Below, piece by piece: positions 1 through 10,303 of a DNA stretch of 64,000 nucleotides. Made by a program: the position numbers and the translations under genes. This DNA comes from Glossina fuscipes (Eukaryota > Arthropoda > Insecta > Diptera > Glossinidae). The number at the start of each line of letters is the position of its first letter. The stretch's first letter is position 1. The stretch spans positions 382,707-446,706 of the forward strand of contig NW_023998556.1 in NCBI RefSeq assembly GCF_014805625.2, given 5' to 3'. The notes below the pieces were generated by a model, which had not been told where the DNA came from, ran no database searches, and was given only the letters and a program-made list of their open reading frames with translations.

Positions 1-60
1 GTTCGAAGATAGTTCTAGATTGACTCTCTGTATGAACTTAACTAAAGATAAGATGTTAGC

Positions 61-293
61 ATGACGACGCCACCTCCGCCGCCGCCAACACCTGCGGAAA
101 TGAAAAAGCCTCAATCACCTGTAGCGACGAATAATATCATTACATTTGGAAATTAAATTAGAAACAGTGGCTCCTGGAAGCCCTCTTAACAGCTTACAAT
201 TCGGAAGCATTTAAGAAAGGCGACAACGTATCGAATAGTCAGTTTAGTATTAACTTCTTTGATCATAAGTATATCTCATCGTATCCATCGTAA
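61..293 (+). other. short coding-like scrap, proline-rich start
   Basis: I do not recognise a product. An ATG at 61 opens a 31-codon frame (stop 154-156) with six consecutive prolines near its start. A different frame, 162-293 (44 codons), reads as ordinary soluble protein and is preceded by an AG that could be a splice acceptor at about 160. The two could be neighbouring exons of one gene fragment, but the implied intron would be only about 44 bp, shorter than usual in flies. Neither piece is long enough to exclude chance. Inference only. Confidence 0.2.
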
Positions 294-445
294 ACCGTTG
301 ATTTGTCTACAAAGCTTTTCTTGTGATGTGGTAGGAATCAAAGGGTGCCTATTTCTTTCCTTTTTTTTCTGTACATACGGACCTCATCTTTTCTTGAGGT
401 CCCAAATTGAAATTGACAATATTTAAATATACAAAATCGAAATTT

Positions 446-571
446 GAGGAAATTTTTGTAGTAGCGGTTCGTGCACTTAAAATACAAAAATTGGTTGAAC
501 AACAGATAATGGAAAAGCCGGCAGCTTTACCTTTATCACCGCCTACTCATATGACATACTTCGCGAAATAG
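446..571 (+). other. coding-like scrap, 41 codons
   Basis: A frame ending at the stop 569-571 reads as a plausible protein segment: an amphipathic stretch (VAVRALKIQKLVEQQ) followed by a proline-rich tail (LPLSPPTHM). No start codon or domain is evident and I do not recognise the family. It may be a gene fragment like those at 6.2-7.1 kb, or chance. Confidence 0.18.
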
Positions 572-599
572 TGGTTTGGAAACATGTTATGTTTTCCGA

Positions 600-2050
600 T
601 ATATTCAAAGCATGGCCGGTTTTCCCGTTTTTGCACAAGCAGAAAACTAATTATTCGTTTGAATATGATTAAATTTTTTTTTTTTTAAATACACTTGGCT
701 ATGAGGTGAATAGAAAATGTGTATTACGGGATATTTGTACCAGCCAAGCGGCATAAATTGGTTTCGTAAGTTAATTTATAAATTCGCATCGTTTAAGCAT
801 AAGTTAATGTGAAACTTTTGATCACGGTATTACATATACACCGTTAATAGAGAAAGACTTAGCTGCATCCATTGACTAACATTCATTATGATCTATGGAT
901 TTCATTCACCATATAAAGTTACTATTTTTGTATACTCTACACCACTTGCGATACAAGGATATATTAAGATTGTACGGATGTAAGTAACAACTAAAACGAC
1001 TTTATATAGACCCATCTTCTATTATACCGATCTAAGCTTGTCTGCCTGCCTGCTATCGTTGTCTCGTGCTCAACCTGCAAGCCGCGACATTTGAGTCATT
1101 TCGATAAAATTTGGTACACTATTACGTTTTGAAAATGGTTCAGTTCGGACAAACTATCTAATATCAATCTAATCTTATATCAATCATATTTTTATATTTC
1201 ATGAGAAGTTTTGTATTTTCTTGTTTTTTAATTGGCTTCTTATTTCATTTTATGGCACTTTATTTTTTAGAAGATTTTTATTATTTTAATTATTTTGGGA
1301 TTTTGTTTATTTATCGAATAATTTTAAGTTATAAAATTTGGACAAATATTCTACTTTTATTATCCACTTTCTTTACAGCAGATCTACTCTACAATGACTA
1401 TGTATGACTCTCTCTTCTACACCAGAGAATGTATTGTCACAATATTTATAATTCGTCCAGTATCAACGGATGGAACTGAGAGCGAAGAGAAATCGTCTTT
1501 TAAACATGGGTAAGATATTGTCACCAAGAACAATGTGGGACAAGTAATGTTCGGATTTTTGGTTGTATCTAGGTTAATATACCGAGAACCAGAACAAAGC
1601 CATGATCAACATCTAAGTTTAATATACCCGGTACCGCATGTGGTGAAAGGTATAAAAAACATTTCCAGAGAGCAATTGGCACACACGGGTTTGACATTGA
1701 AGGGGAATGCGCTACAACATGTCAATAGATAACATAAGATGATTGCTTCTTCTGTGCGATAAGACTTAACCACACATCCCAAAAACCTTAAAAACACTGA
1801 AATAAATTGAACTGAATTGTGTGCTGCTTTGCTCCTTACATCTGTCTATATGTGAACTTATGAAATGAACGAAAAAAAGAAATTCTTTCATGCATAGCTT
1901 CAAATGATGATTTGTTCGTTTCACACGGAATTCATAGGCTATCAGAAAAATGGGCTTTGGAAAAATGCAATTGCAATGGGAACATGTCATATGCATACGT
2001 CATTAGAATTATGGTTTTACCTTATGATGTTTTAAAACCGTAAACTTTCA
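600..2050. other. AT-rich stretch, no supported gene
   Basis: Poly-T runs and AT-rich sequence. A 65-codon frame at 1535-1732 (+) has no recognisable motif and I do not call it. I see no RNA gene and no terminal repeats. Confidence 0.5.
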
Positions 2051-2057
2051 TCATAGA

Positions 2058-2234
2058 CTATTTGAATTGTTAAAATTCGACGAAGATCCGGGCGTTGAAG
2101 AGGATATGCTTCGTATTATTAATCGCATTTTGGAAAATGATTGTAGTATTATGGCTACCGATGACCAAAATGCGATAAAAGCCATTGTTGACCATTCGTG
2201 TGCATATTTATGGGGAAACGAGCCCAAATTTTAA
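2058..2234 (+). pseudogene. coding-like exon scrap, unidentified
   Basis: The frame from about 2058 to the stop 2232-2234 reads as a well-composed acidic segment (for example DEDPGVEEDMLRIINRILEN). It follows a possible acceptor, catcatag, ending at 2056. I cannot name the family. Its composition is much more protein-like than the surrounding AT-rich sequence. By analogy with the gene fragments at 6.2-7.1 kb it may be another exon piece, but this is inference. Confidence 0.25.
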
Positions 2235-2581
2235 TATAATTGAAAGTTTATTTGCGATCGTTTAAGACTATAAGACGAGTAACCAGAAAGTAGCATTACT
2301 TCTTAATGTTTTAGGTATTGGGCAATTTCGAATGATGGCCACGATCGAGAAAGTTTATTGTCGGAAAAGAACAACGGTAGACAAGAAAATTGAAAAAGCT
2401 AATTTGGTAAAAAATTTCTTATATTTTCCTGAATTGCAAAAAAATAAAACCGTTCATTCAAACTTTTTAACATTTATTTCAAATTTCGATAGATTGAATT
2501 AATATGGTCACCACACGCTCAAAATAGTACACATCCCAAAAGCCCCGTTATCCATCGTATTATAATAATAGTTCACGCTTT

Positions 2582-2936
2582 TTGCCATTTTTTTGCGACA
2601 TAAAACGTAACGCCTCTGATTGCGTACAGAAAGCCAATTCATCAGCCTCGATTAGTGACTTTTTCAAGAATACAAAACCCAAAACAAAACCCAAATCTGA
2701 TCTGACATATTTATTCGCGCTGGCTCAAAATCAAATGTTAAATTATCGACAATCCCTTCGGTGCTCGTGCTACTCATACTACAACTCATACTAGTCCCAA
2801 CAAGGGAAACAATAACGATGCGAAAGAACGAGGTACAGAAAACATTCGAAAATTTGTAAGCCACTTAGACACTCATGGTATAAAGCAAACTCCTTCTTGC
2901 AATGGCGGAAATCTTGCAAATTTGCTGTTCAGATAA
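2582..2936 (+). other. coding-like scrap with PIP-box-like motif
   Basis: Two overlapping frames, 2582-2794 and about 2751-2936, read as protein-like. The first contains SASISDFFKN followed by a lysine-rich run, which resembles a PCNA-interacting (PIP) motif: a hydrophobic residue, two residues, then two aromatics. The canonical Gln lies further upstream than usual. The second frame ends in [11 protein letters not shown] before a TAA. The family is not identified, and a short PIP-like match is weak evidence alone. Confidence 0.2.
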
Positions 2937-3224
2937 TCTTATCAACAAAAACTATTCAATATGCAGTCATCAACGGCGATTCATTATACATTACAGCAAA
3001 CACATTATTATTAACATAACAAAAATTAGCTCTTTTCATATTCTTTATCTAACTTATTAATTATTAGAGTAAAAACTTCAGCTTTAGTTGGAGTTATTGG
3101 AGTGTCAAACCAAGCATTAATTATAATAAATGGACTTACCTGAGTTCTGTTGAGTGGATTGTTTCGAATAGTTTTATTTCGATGTATAGAGGTTCTGGTA
3201 AGGTTTTATTTTTTTGAGAATAAA

Positions 3225-3305
3225 CCGATTTTAGTCAATTTAAATCACTTTTAGTCAATTTAAATCACTTTTTTATGATTTTCAACCAATTTTAGTCAAT
3301 TTCTT
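3225..3305 (+). repeat. short tandem repeat, tttagtcaattt motif
   Basis: Three to four imperfect copies of a unit around tttagtcaattt(aaatcac) occur in succession. No function is evident. Confidence 0.5.
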
Positions 3306-3648
3306 TAGCAACTTCGACAATTTTTAGTCAAAGGATTCAGAATTACTTTCAATTCAGGATCGAAAGTATATAAAATGTAATCAAACAGTCCTAAACAGTC
3401 TTAAACAGTTATAAGCAGGAGTTCTATGTCATTAAAGAGAATCAGAAAAAGCCGTCATACTATAAAAATATCATAGTGTGAAAAATTTGATTTAAACTAA
3501 GCGTTATGAAGAAAAAGAAAAGAAAGAAAAGAAAAAAACTCCCACTTTTCTGCATATGAGAACATAAAATTTACATAATACAAACTATGAAAAGAAATTT
3601 GAAGTTTTAGAAGAGCAAATGTAGTCCTATGTATTTAACATATTCTAA

Positions 3649-4290
3649 TCAGCCATCATAGTCTAATACATGGATTCTCTCAATTATGCGATCATTTTCC
3701 ATGCAAACCACTATAAGTATTTGAAGATTTGGAGCAGTTGATAACTGTGGGCCATTGATAGGCATAACTGTGACTTCTACACGGCCACCGTCCGGCTCTA
3801 TGTAGCCGTCTGTAGTCTTCAATTGTAAAAAATTTCGGCGACTGCGGATCACTTCGTAATATTGGCGTGATTTGAAACCATAATGTATAATTATTGAAGA
3901 GACACACCTTACGCGTGACAAATCTAATACAATCACTCTTGGAGTAACCTTCGTGCAGAAGCCGACGTAACACAAGAGGAACTGCTGGATCTGTCACTGT
4001 TCGCAGGCGATTTGCAAACGACTGCAAAACGATAAAACGTTACTGCTAGTGACGTCAAACATTAAAGAATTGCGATCGTTGTTGGTGTGAGATGTGGAGG
4101 ATAATTGGCACCGGTGCGATGATGGCGAGACAATTTTTTCAGGGCTGACTTCATGTAATATACGATCAGATAGCAAAATATTCTCATTTTCCATTGCTTT
4201 TTCTGGATTTTTCGAAAAAAGCAAGCTGGACGACGCAGCTAAAATAGAGTCGTTTGCCACGTTGTTCTCAAAATTTCTTGAGATCACCAT
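3649..4290 (-). CDS. possible small spliced host gene, unidentified
   Basis: Three protein-like segments lie in order on the minus strand. (1) From the ATG at 4290 to about 4030: a Ser/Asn-rich, low-complexity segment. (2) 4027-3906: a basic segment (SFANRLRTVTDPAV, VLRRLLHEGYSKSDC) that directly follows an acceptor-like ttttgcag. (3) 3841 to the stop at 3649: a segment with DGYIEPDGGRVEVTV and RIIERIHVLDYDG. Segments 2 and 3 can be joined in frame across a 64-bp intron (3905-3842) starting GTGTCT and ending ccgcag. A 66-bp alternative uses AAG|GTGTGT but puts segment 3 in another frame. How segment 1 joins segment 2 is unclear. The end of segment 3 is vaguely like the edge strands of an MSP/PapD fold; I would not assign it. 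Regions on both sides are AT-rich and empty. It could be a real small gene or a fragment. Confidence 0.35.
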
Positions 4291-4329
4291 CACGTTAATA
4301 ATTTCGCCTTTTGTCTGCTTGTTTTAATC

Positions 4330-5300
4330 AATAAATCCGAAAACGTTCTTCAAATTACATTTTTTACGTGTTTTTAATAATTGCGTTTATTCAATTGAAA
4401 AATCAACAGCTTATTATGGTATTGCGCAACCAAGTGGCTGTGTTTACATATTGAAAATAAACCTACACGCAACCAAATGGTTGGAAATGAAAAAGATGAT
4501 AATAGTTGTTTGTGCCGGTTTCGATTTCTTAATTTAATTTGCTGCGCTATTTATTTATTCATTTATTTCAATTTTAGCAAAATACCAATTGTTTCAATTA
4601 TTAGTTGCTCTTTATCCACTAGTGCAGCTGGTTTTTTATATTTAATTCGAAACTCGACAACGAACTTAGGCGTCTAAGAGAAATAACATATTAGACCTTC
4701 GAAAGTAATTAAAAAAAGAAAAAATTATTTGTAAATATCTGTACACAATTAATAACCAGCATGACAAAAATTAATTTAAAATAGATTTTATACGCTTTCC
4801 TTGGTGTATATATTGTTCGTAACAATCAATGTAATTATTTACTTTATAAAATGTGCACATTGTGCTTTATGGCTAAATTGCAGATAAAAATAATTATAAA
4901 AAAAAATTTTAAATTTGCACAATTATGTTCTTTCTGTCATATCAAATACAAAACGTAGACCATTAAATAGCCTACCGTGGCTTAAGGTATTTTCATGTAT
5001 TCTATTTTGAGGACTTGCACTACATGCGTCTACCGGCAAACATTGCGCCTATAAGTATGCTAACATGTATTGACATACTTATAAATGTAGTTAGTTTAAA
5101 TTGTTTCACTTTTTTGATATTATATGCTCGGTTTGACGATCAAAAAATGACATGTTTGTTTCAATACAAAAAAAAAAACTAAAAGCTTCCCCCTTTGCTT
5201 AAAATTACCATTTCAATGAATTTTTTTAATCGCATTAAGCTTGTCGGTCTACACGACATCGTATTTACTCCAGAACGGCGATACCTTTTCTGAATATAAC
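4330..5300. other. AT-rich stretch, no supported gene
   Basis: Only short frames without motifs are present. Homopolymer runs are common. Nothing supported. Confidence 0.5.
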
Positions 5301-5302
5301 TT

Positions 5303-5314
5303 TGGCGCAGTCGG
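5303..5314 (+). other. possible retrotransposon primer-binding site (tRNA-Ser type)
   Basis: The 12-mer tggcgcagtcgg is the primer-binding-site form known from several fly errantivirus-like LTR elements such as 17.6 and 297, which prime with tRNA-Ser. It would sit just after the 3' end of an LTR. No clear LTR boundary or gag frame can be followed around it, so this is either a relic or a chance match. Confidence 0.25.
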
Positions 5315-5950
5315 CTTTCCGGCGACTGCCGACGAAGGAGCAGTCTAAATTTTAATGCTCCCTAATAAACCCAACTCTAATCGATAGTTAACGCATTGTC
5401 TAACAAACGCCCAAAGAGCAAATGTAGTCTGGAAATTACCTGAAGTTTATTTCTTTGATTACCAATTACTCAACCGATATTTTTTATAGAAGCAATAGCG
5501 GTCACCAATAAATGGGAAAAGAGAAAAAGATATGGAGCGGCCGTAACCAAGTGTAACGAAGAATACGCCTAAGCACGTCGTGCAATTCTTTGTCGATATT
5601 GGTAGACATAACAAATTGCACTGAAATAGAAAATCAAATATCATAAAAAAACCTTCTAAACCGTTCGGTATAGACTCTCTCAAGTCTTTATCGGTTTTAC
5701 ATACATCCGCAACACCTTTAATTAGCTTAAAACTTAATATAACGCATTTAAATCAGAACGCCTATAACTGCTGGAATTACATAAAATAAAACAACGATCT
5801 TTTTTTCTTATTTCAAATTTATTGACCAAAAAGTTTCAATTTTTTACATTTAAAAGTGGTAACAATTCATAAATTATAAAAAAAACGTACAGTTTCTTTA
5901 ATAGAACAACGCAAGGAATTTAAAATTTCTATAGTATGAAAAAACAGAGC

Positions 5951-6150
5951 AGCTACTTGCCGATTACGGTAGTTTGTTATAGTTAAGATTTTGTGTGTGG
6001 AATATTAAAAGTTCTCTTGTGATTCGGATTTTGAAGGTTTCACCAACAGATCCGCTACCTAATATAACGAATGGTAGCCACACCTCAAAGGGCGTTTTGA
6101 AGTTTTGGACTTTTTTATCACATCTTAAGAGTGCAGCGTGCTGATGGCAG
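5951..6150 (+). repeat. copy 1 of an inverted dispersed repeat (partner 39911-40150)
   Basis: This segment matches the reverse complement of 39911-40150 over its length, with substitutions and a few indels. Shared landmarks include the start near gctacttgcc, the stretch ttctcttgtgattcgg, and the end near gcagcgtgctgatggca. No clear coding frame runs through it. It lies immediately upstream of the PMS2 exon fragment, so it may be an unclassified repeat or flanking sequence duplicated with PMS2. Confidence 0.7.
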
Positions 6151-6228
6151 AGATGAAGATGTCAAAGGTATTGTAAGTCCTTTTAACAGTTACATAATTT
6201 TCCCAACTTACTGAATTATTTAAATTAG

Positions 6229-6488
6229 AACGTTTACGTTTCAAAAGCGAAATAACGCCCAGCCAAAGTAAAAGTGCCGAAGATGAGCTGCAAAAAGAAA
6301 TTTCGATATCAAGCTTTGAGCGTATGGATGTGAGAGAATTTAACTTGGGTTATATTATATGCAAACTAGATAAAGATTTATTCATAATCGATTAGCACGC
6401 TACAGATGAGAAATATAATTTTAAAATATTACAACGCACGACGCACTTGGAATATCAAACCTTAGCTATACCTCAAACGCTTTATTCA
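6229..6488 (+). pseudogene. Pms2: PMS2 mismatch-repair exon fragment (MutL C-terminal domain)
   Basis: PMS2 is the endonuclease subunit of the eukaryotic MutL-alpha mismatch-repair complex in the nucleus. The translation contains FNLGYIICKLDKDLFIID, then a stop, then HATDEKYNF, ending in APQTL-like IPQTL. This is the conserved C-terminal-domain block of PMS2/yeast Pms1 (FNLGFII...DQHATDEKYNFE), which includes part of the metal-binding endonuclease site. The usual Gln of DQHATDEK is replaced by TAG (6393-6395), a one-base C-to-T change from CAG. The exon follows an acceptor-like taaattag (AG at 6227-6228), and a donor-like gtaaat begins at 6489. An upstream donor-like aaag/gtattg lies at 6168. 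I see no other PMS2 exons nearby, no ATG and no other domains. It is therefore an isolated, probably non-functional exon copy. Confidence 0.8.
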
Positions 6489-6595
6489 GTAAATAAATTT
6501 TTTTTTCTTTTAAATGGAATTATCCTACGATGCGACACCTAATAAATATAATAAACACAGTGTAAATTTCACTTTTCATTTCAATAATGATTATT

Positions 6596-6880
6596 TCATA
6601 CGCTGAATATATTTAAACCACAGTGAGCTGTTAATAATATTCCCCCGCAATTGAGGATGCCAATGCAATTCCTTAATCTCTTTCTGGCCCTGATGTATGA
6701 ACAATAATTGCGGTGGTAGATTCTCTAATTCGTTATGATTTTCACTTTGTCCAGGCCTTGTTTGTAATATGGTTGGTGTGATGTTTGAAAGTAGCAACAG
6801 GTTTTTTCCTCTGAAATTGCCTGAAATACCAAATATGGAGCAAGCCATCATCGCTACCAACGAAACTGAATGGTATTCCT
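6596..6880 (-). pseudogene. GRWD1: GRWD1 (glutamate-rich WD-repeat) 3'-end fragment
   Basis: GRWD1/Rrb1 is a WD40 protein of ribosome assembly and histone handling. Reading the minus strand from 6880, one frame gives a WD-repeat edge, GSDDGLLHIWYFRQF then KPVATFKHHTNHIT. A second frame gives the C-terminal hallmark PPQLLFIHQGQKEIKELHWHP. After a further shift near 6645 it ends LLTAHCGLNIFSV and a TGA at 6596, matching the usual family ending (...TALSGFNIFRTISV-like). At least two frameshifts and loss of the sequence between the last WD repeat and the tail show it is dead. It lies tail-to-tail with the PMS2 fragment, about 100 bp away. Confidence 0.75.
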
Positions 6881-6958
6881 TTTAAAGAATGTAATAATGA
6901 GCTTGTTATTTTTTGTACTGATATCTCATTTAGATATCGTCCTTCTTTTACATATTAG

Positions 6959-7074
6959 TTATCACTGGCAAAGATGCCTGTGTTAATGTGGTATTAACGG
7001 AAGATGCGGCTGCTGTAGCTAGCGTGGTGGTGGCCGCATGCTTTATGGGTGTATCTATTTATACGGGTTCTCCC
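6959..7074 (+). pseudogene. SLC30A9: SLC30A9/ZnT9-type zinc transporter exon fragment
   Basis: The frame reads DACVNVVLTEDAAAVASVVV then ACFMGVSIYTGSP. This resembles the membrane segment of the SLC30A9 (ZnT9) cation-diffusion-facilitator family, where SVNVVLxEDxAAVxGVxxA and TGxP are typical; the fly member is ZnT49B. In the family this region carries an acidic residue of the transport path within a transmembrane helix. The exon is edged by a pyrimidine-rich acceptor (ccttcttttacatattag, AG at 6957-6958) and a donor-like gtatgc at 7075. It contains no stop. No partner exons are visible within several kb, so I read it as an isolated exon copy. The open frame means an exon of a gene reaching outside the window cannot be excluded, but no adjacent exon supports that. 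Confidence 0.6.
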
Positions 7075-7559
7075 GTATGCAATATGGGACATTTCGTTAG
7101 GAATATTTCAAAATTCTAAGAAGGGGGTGGGTGTTTGAGCGAGTGTATTTATTCGTTTATTTATATATTTATTTTCATTTATTTAAACAGGAAATTTTGT
7201 TAAAGAAATGAACAGCCGAATTTAATTGGCTTTTAAAAGTATACGAAGTATGCTAATTATTACTTAAAACTATCACTAATAATGAAGAAAACTAAAGAAA
7301 AAAAAAGAAAATCGAAAATATAAAAATAATGAAGTTCGTGAAAAAATGGAAAAAAAGCGTGTCCACATCCAGCACAGAGACATATCTGTGGTTGGTACAA
7401 ATCCGAGTTGTGAGCTACAGCAATAAGCTGTTGCTAAAGCAAACATGCAAAAGCTTGTCAACCGAAAAACAAATTCTGTTAATTTTCGTATGATACAAGA
7501 TTATAAGTTAGTTTAAATACGACATAGACAAATCGCACATATTGAGAGTTGATTTGATA

Positions 7560-7910
7560 GAATTTACGGCACTCGATATGGAAATTAAGTAATAGATACC
7601 ATTTAGATTTCTGCAAGAGACTCTAAAGGAATTGAAAAGCTCGTGACTTTATATACATTGACTAAGCTTTATGAAGGTAACCATTTGTTAACTTAATTAA
7701 GGAGGAAACACCAAGAATAAATCTACGTTTCTATAATAACGTAAGGCTAATAGCAAACTATTTTCATAAAGAGATAAGAGATAAGCGGGTCTACTGAAAC
7801 TTAGCAACGACCTACGTTTACTTAGAGAGAGGTCAACGTGAAGAATAAAACGTAGTCTTTGGTCGAAAAGAACCTTTAAATTCATGAACGAATCTACGTT
7901 TTGAAATTCC
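7560..7910 (-). mobile_element. CR1-like non-LTR retrotransposon, 3' ORF2 fragment
   Basis: The minus-strand translation contains RLRFILHVDLSLSK and PYENSLLLALRYYRN, matching the post-YADD part of the CR1-like ORF2 at 44.7-49.2 kb. Between these two blocks the region around the VRPILEYASVVWSP motif is missing. The lower-coordinate part matches the region just before the ORF2 stop. It is a dead, internally deleted fragment. Confidence 0.7.
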
Positions 7911-8331
7911 TTCTTGCGTGAATGAATTCCTCCCTGGGAAAGAAAAATTCTTTTATTTTTTCAGATGAGCACGTAACGAACTTTTTTAAGCCAGTTTGAA
8001 ACTGATACGAATGCGATTCTAAGGAGAAGGGAGAAAACAAGTAGCGTACATTAACATATTGCTGGGTTTAATCACCGCAGGCAGATAATTGATGTGTGGA
8101 CCAAATGAAAGGGTTCGTAAGGACTGCTTTGAGGGACGCCTGACGTCTCGAACCCTGAATGATTTGGTATGAAGGCAAGAGGTTATCCATTTCAATAAAT
8201 ATAAATTAGTTTTGAAGATATTGCAAAATTTTGAGTTTGAAAACGAGTGAAAAAAGTTTCCGCAATGGCATTGCGAAACTTATGAAAGTCGTTTGGTTTT
8301 GAAATAGATTTGAGGATATCGGAATTGTAAT

Positions 8332-8940
8332 TCACAATTTAGCCTTTGCCATTAATTCGTATTTTTCTCCTCGTCAGTATGGCTTTCGGAAAAGAAGATC
8401 TACGGCCACCAATCTGTTAGAGTTTACTTGTCATCTTCTCAAGGCTTTTCCTAGTGGCTCTCGCACAGATGTAATATACACTGATTTAAGCAAAGCGTTT
8501 GATTTGGTTAACCATAACTTACTTATCTTTAAACTCCAAGCCTCTGGCTCTTATTTCTATTTAATGAAATGATAAACTCTTATCTTCATAACAGATCGTT
8601 CAGGGTTCTGGTTAGCTTCATCACCTCGGAGGACCTCTTTTATTTAATTTACACATTTATGATCGCCCGCCGATGATTAAATCAAGTAATGTACGTTGGT
8701 GATGTTAAAGTGTTTTTTTCCTTCTCCTCGGGAGCGCAATCGACTCAGCTGGAAATTGTCTTAAATAATTTGATTACATGGTGCTCATTAAATTTTATAA
8801 AAATAATTCTAACCAAATGCAAGAAGCTTTCCTTTGTAAGAAGGAAGTCATTCAGTACTGAGTATTTCATTGCTCCACACAAGTTAGAAAACATTGATTC
8901 GTTCATCGATTTAGGGGTTCTTTTGCACCAATTTTAAAAC
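8332..8940 (+). mobile_element. CR1-like non-LTR retrotransposon, RT-domain fragment
   Basis: The plus strand reads SPRQYGFRKRRSTATNLLEF, TDLSKAFDLVNH and MYVGDVKVFFSFSS. These are the reverse-transcriptase blocks of the element at 44.7-49.2 kb, with the catalytic YADD changed to YVGD. Frameshifts and a deletion separate the blocks. It faces the fragment at 7560-7910, so the two come from separate insertions or an inversion. Confidence 0.7.
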
Positions 8941-9834
8941 GTTATATTTAAATATAAATATTTTGTACAAACATTTCTAAAGGCAATTCTTTTGCCTTCT
9001 AAAGCACCTTACAACAAATCATTTGCAACAATTCTAAACCATCGAACGACGATTCTTTTGTATTAACAGAAATTTTAAGCCAACTCTTTGCGAAACTTAA
9101 AATGCATCCTAAGCATTAACTCCCAAACCTATAAGAGCAATTTCTTATTGCATTTTCTAACTCTCACATTAAAGGACTAAATTGCGTTATTTATACTCAA
9201 ATATCTGAAATATTCTTTACTCTGATATTCAAAACGCTAAAGGAAAAACACAAAACAAAATATAAAAACCAGAAAGAAGGAATATGAATATGAACAAAAA
9301 AAAAATTAAAACTTCGCTTTTAATTTTTAAACTCATTAGCAATAAAAACATGTGTCTTTCTCATGATTTCGATTCAGCCATTCACTAAAATTTTGTAAAA
9401 AGCAGATTTATCAAGATTGAATTCTTTATATCCATCATCGACGTAATATTATTTCTAAATTTTTAATTTTTCTAACCATCCGCAAATCTACTCCAAACGC
9501 TCTATTGTTTACTAGACATACTGAATAAAAGCTGAAGTCCATCATTGTGATTATAAAAAAAGAAAATTCTAAATTTTCACACTCTATAACATTGGATGGG
9601 CGCGCGTAATTTTTTTATTCTTAAAATAAAAATAGAAATTTATAGACATGTGTGTGTGTTTTTATTTGCTCTTCAACTACTTTCAGGTTTTGAGCTGTTA
9701 TGAGCTTTTTCTAATTTTAATATTTTAACTGCAGAGTGTAGAGTAAGACCAAATTTCTCTTTGTATTTCAATTTTTTTTGATTCTAGAACACCGTATAGC
9801 GGGCAGAAATTTTAAGGAGTGAAAGTCTTAATGG

Positions 9835-10050
9835 ATACATTTATTAAGAAAAAAATACTAAAACCGAGAAAGTGCAGCGTAGCCGCTACACAGAGGAGAG
9901 TGAAGCGTGAAGATGATATTCACTGCCAGAACAGCCTGCAACGGAAATTCATTGAACCTTAGTTTGCGAATGCAAAAAGAGAATATTATTTTGCATTGCC
10001 TGAGAAAAAGTTTCCGAAGCGTTTATCAGCCGAATAGAATAGCTACCAAA
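9835..10050 (+). other. coding-like scrap with in-frame stops
   Basis: From the ATG at about 9835 a frame reads MDTFIKKKILKPRKCSVAA and onward through a TAG to YYFALPEKKFPKRLS. It is lysine-rich and protein-like, but I cannot name it. In-frame stops make it a fragment at best. Confidence 0.2.
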
Positions 10051-10151
10051 GCTGTTCAAAATAGATGGTGAATTAAATATAGCGCTACTCATTGTAATAG
10101 CAGAGCCTGCTGTATGTTCTCAGGTCTGCATTTCATTCTAGCCTAATAATA

Positions 10152-10303
10152 TTAATCATTCACTTTTTTCTTCACTGCCTTCTGAATACGTTGTTGCTTA
10201 TCGCAGTTTACATCAAAACCAAGTCCTTTCTTTCCTCTTTCGTAAGCCGGCGAAGACTTCCAGACGATAATTTTTTCTTTTCTATATCGATCGGCTGAAC
10301 TAC
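10152..10303 (-). pseudogene. possible last exon of an unidentified gene
   Basis: Downstream of an acceptor-like aatatttgccag (ending at plus position 10304), a 49-codon minus-strand frame reads KIIVWKSSPAYERGKKGLGF then DVNCDKQQRIQKAVKKK, ending in a TAA at 10154-10152. It looks like a basic, nucleolar-type C-terminus, but I do not recognise the family. A minus-strand frame at 10533-10333 contains ELQKLPAPESKRIKWKQEYF and might be an earlier exon. No complete gene can be built. Confidence 0.35.

Noticed and set aside
6393..6395. Stop-codon reassignment (TAG or TAA read as Gln)
   Set aside because: Other frames here use normal stops, other stops replace non-Gln codons, and all features point to an insect nuclear genome; pseudogene decay explains it.
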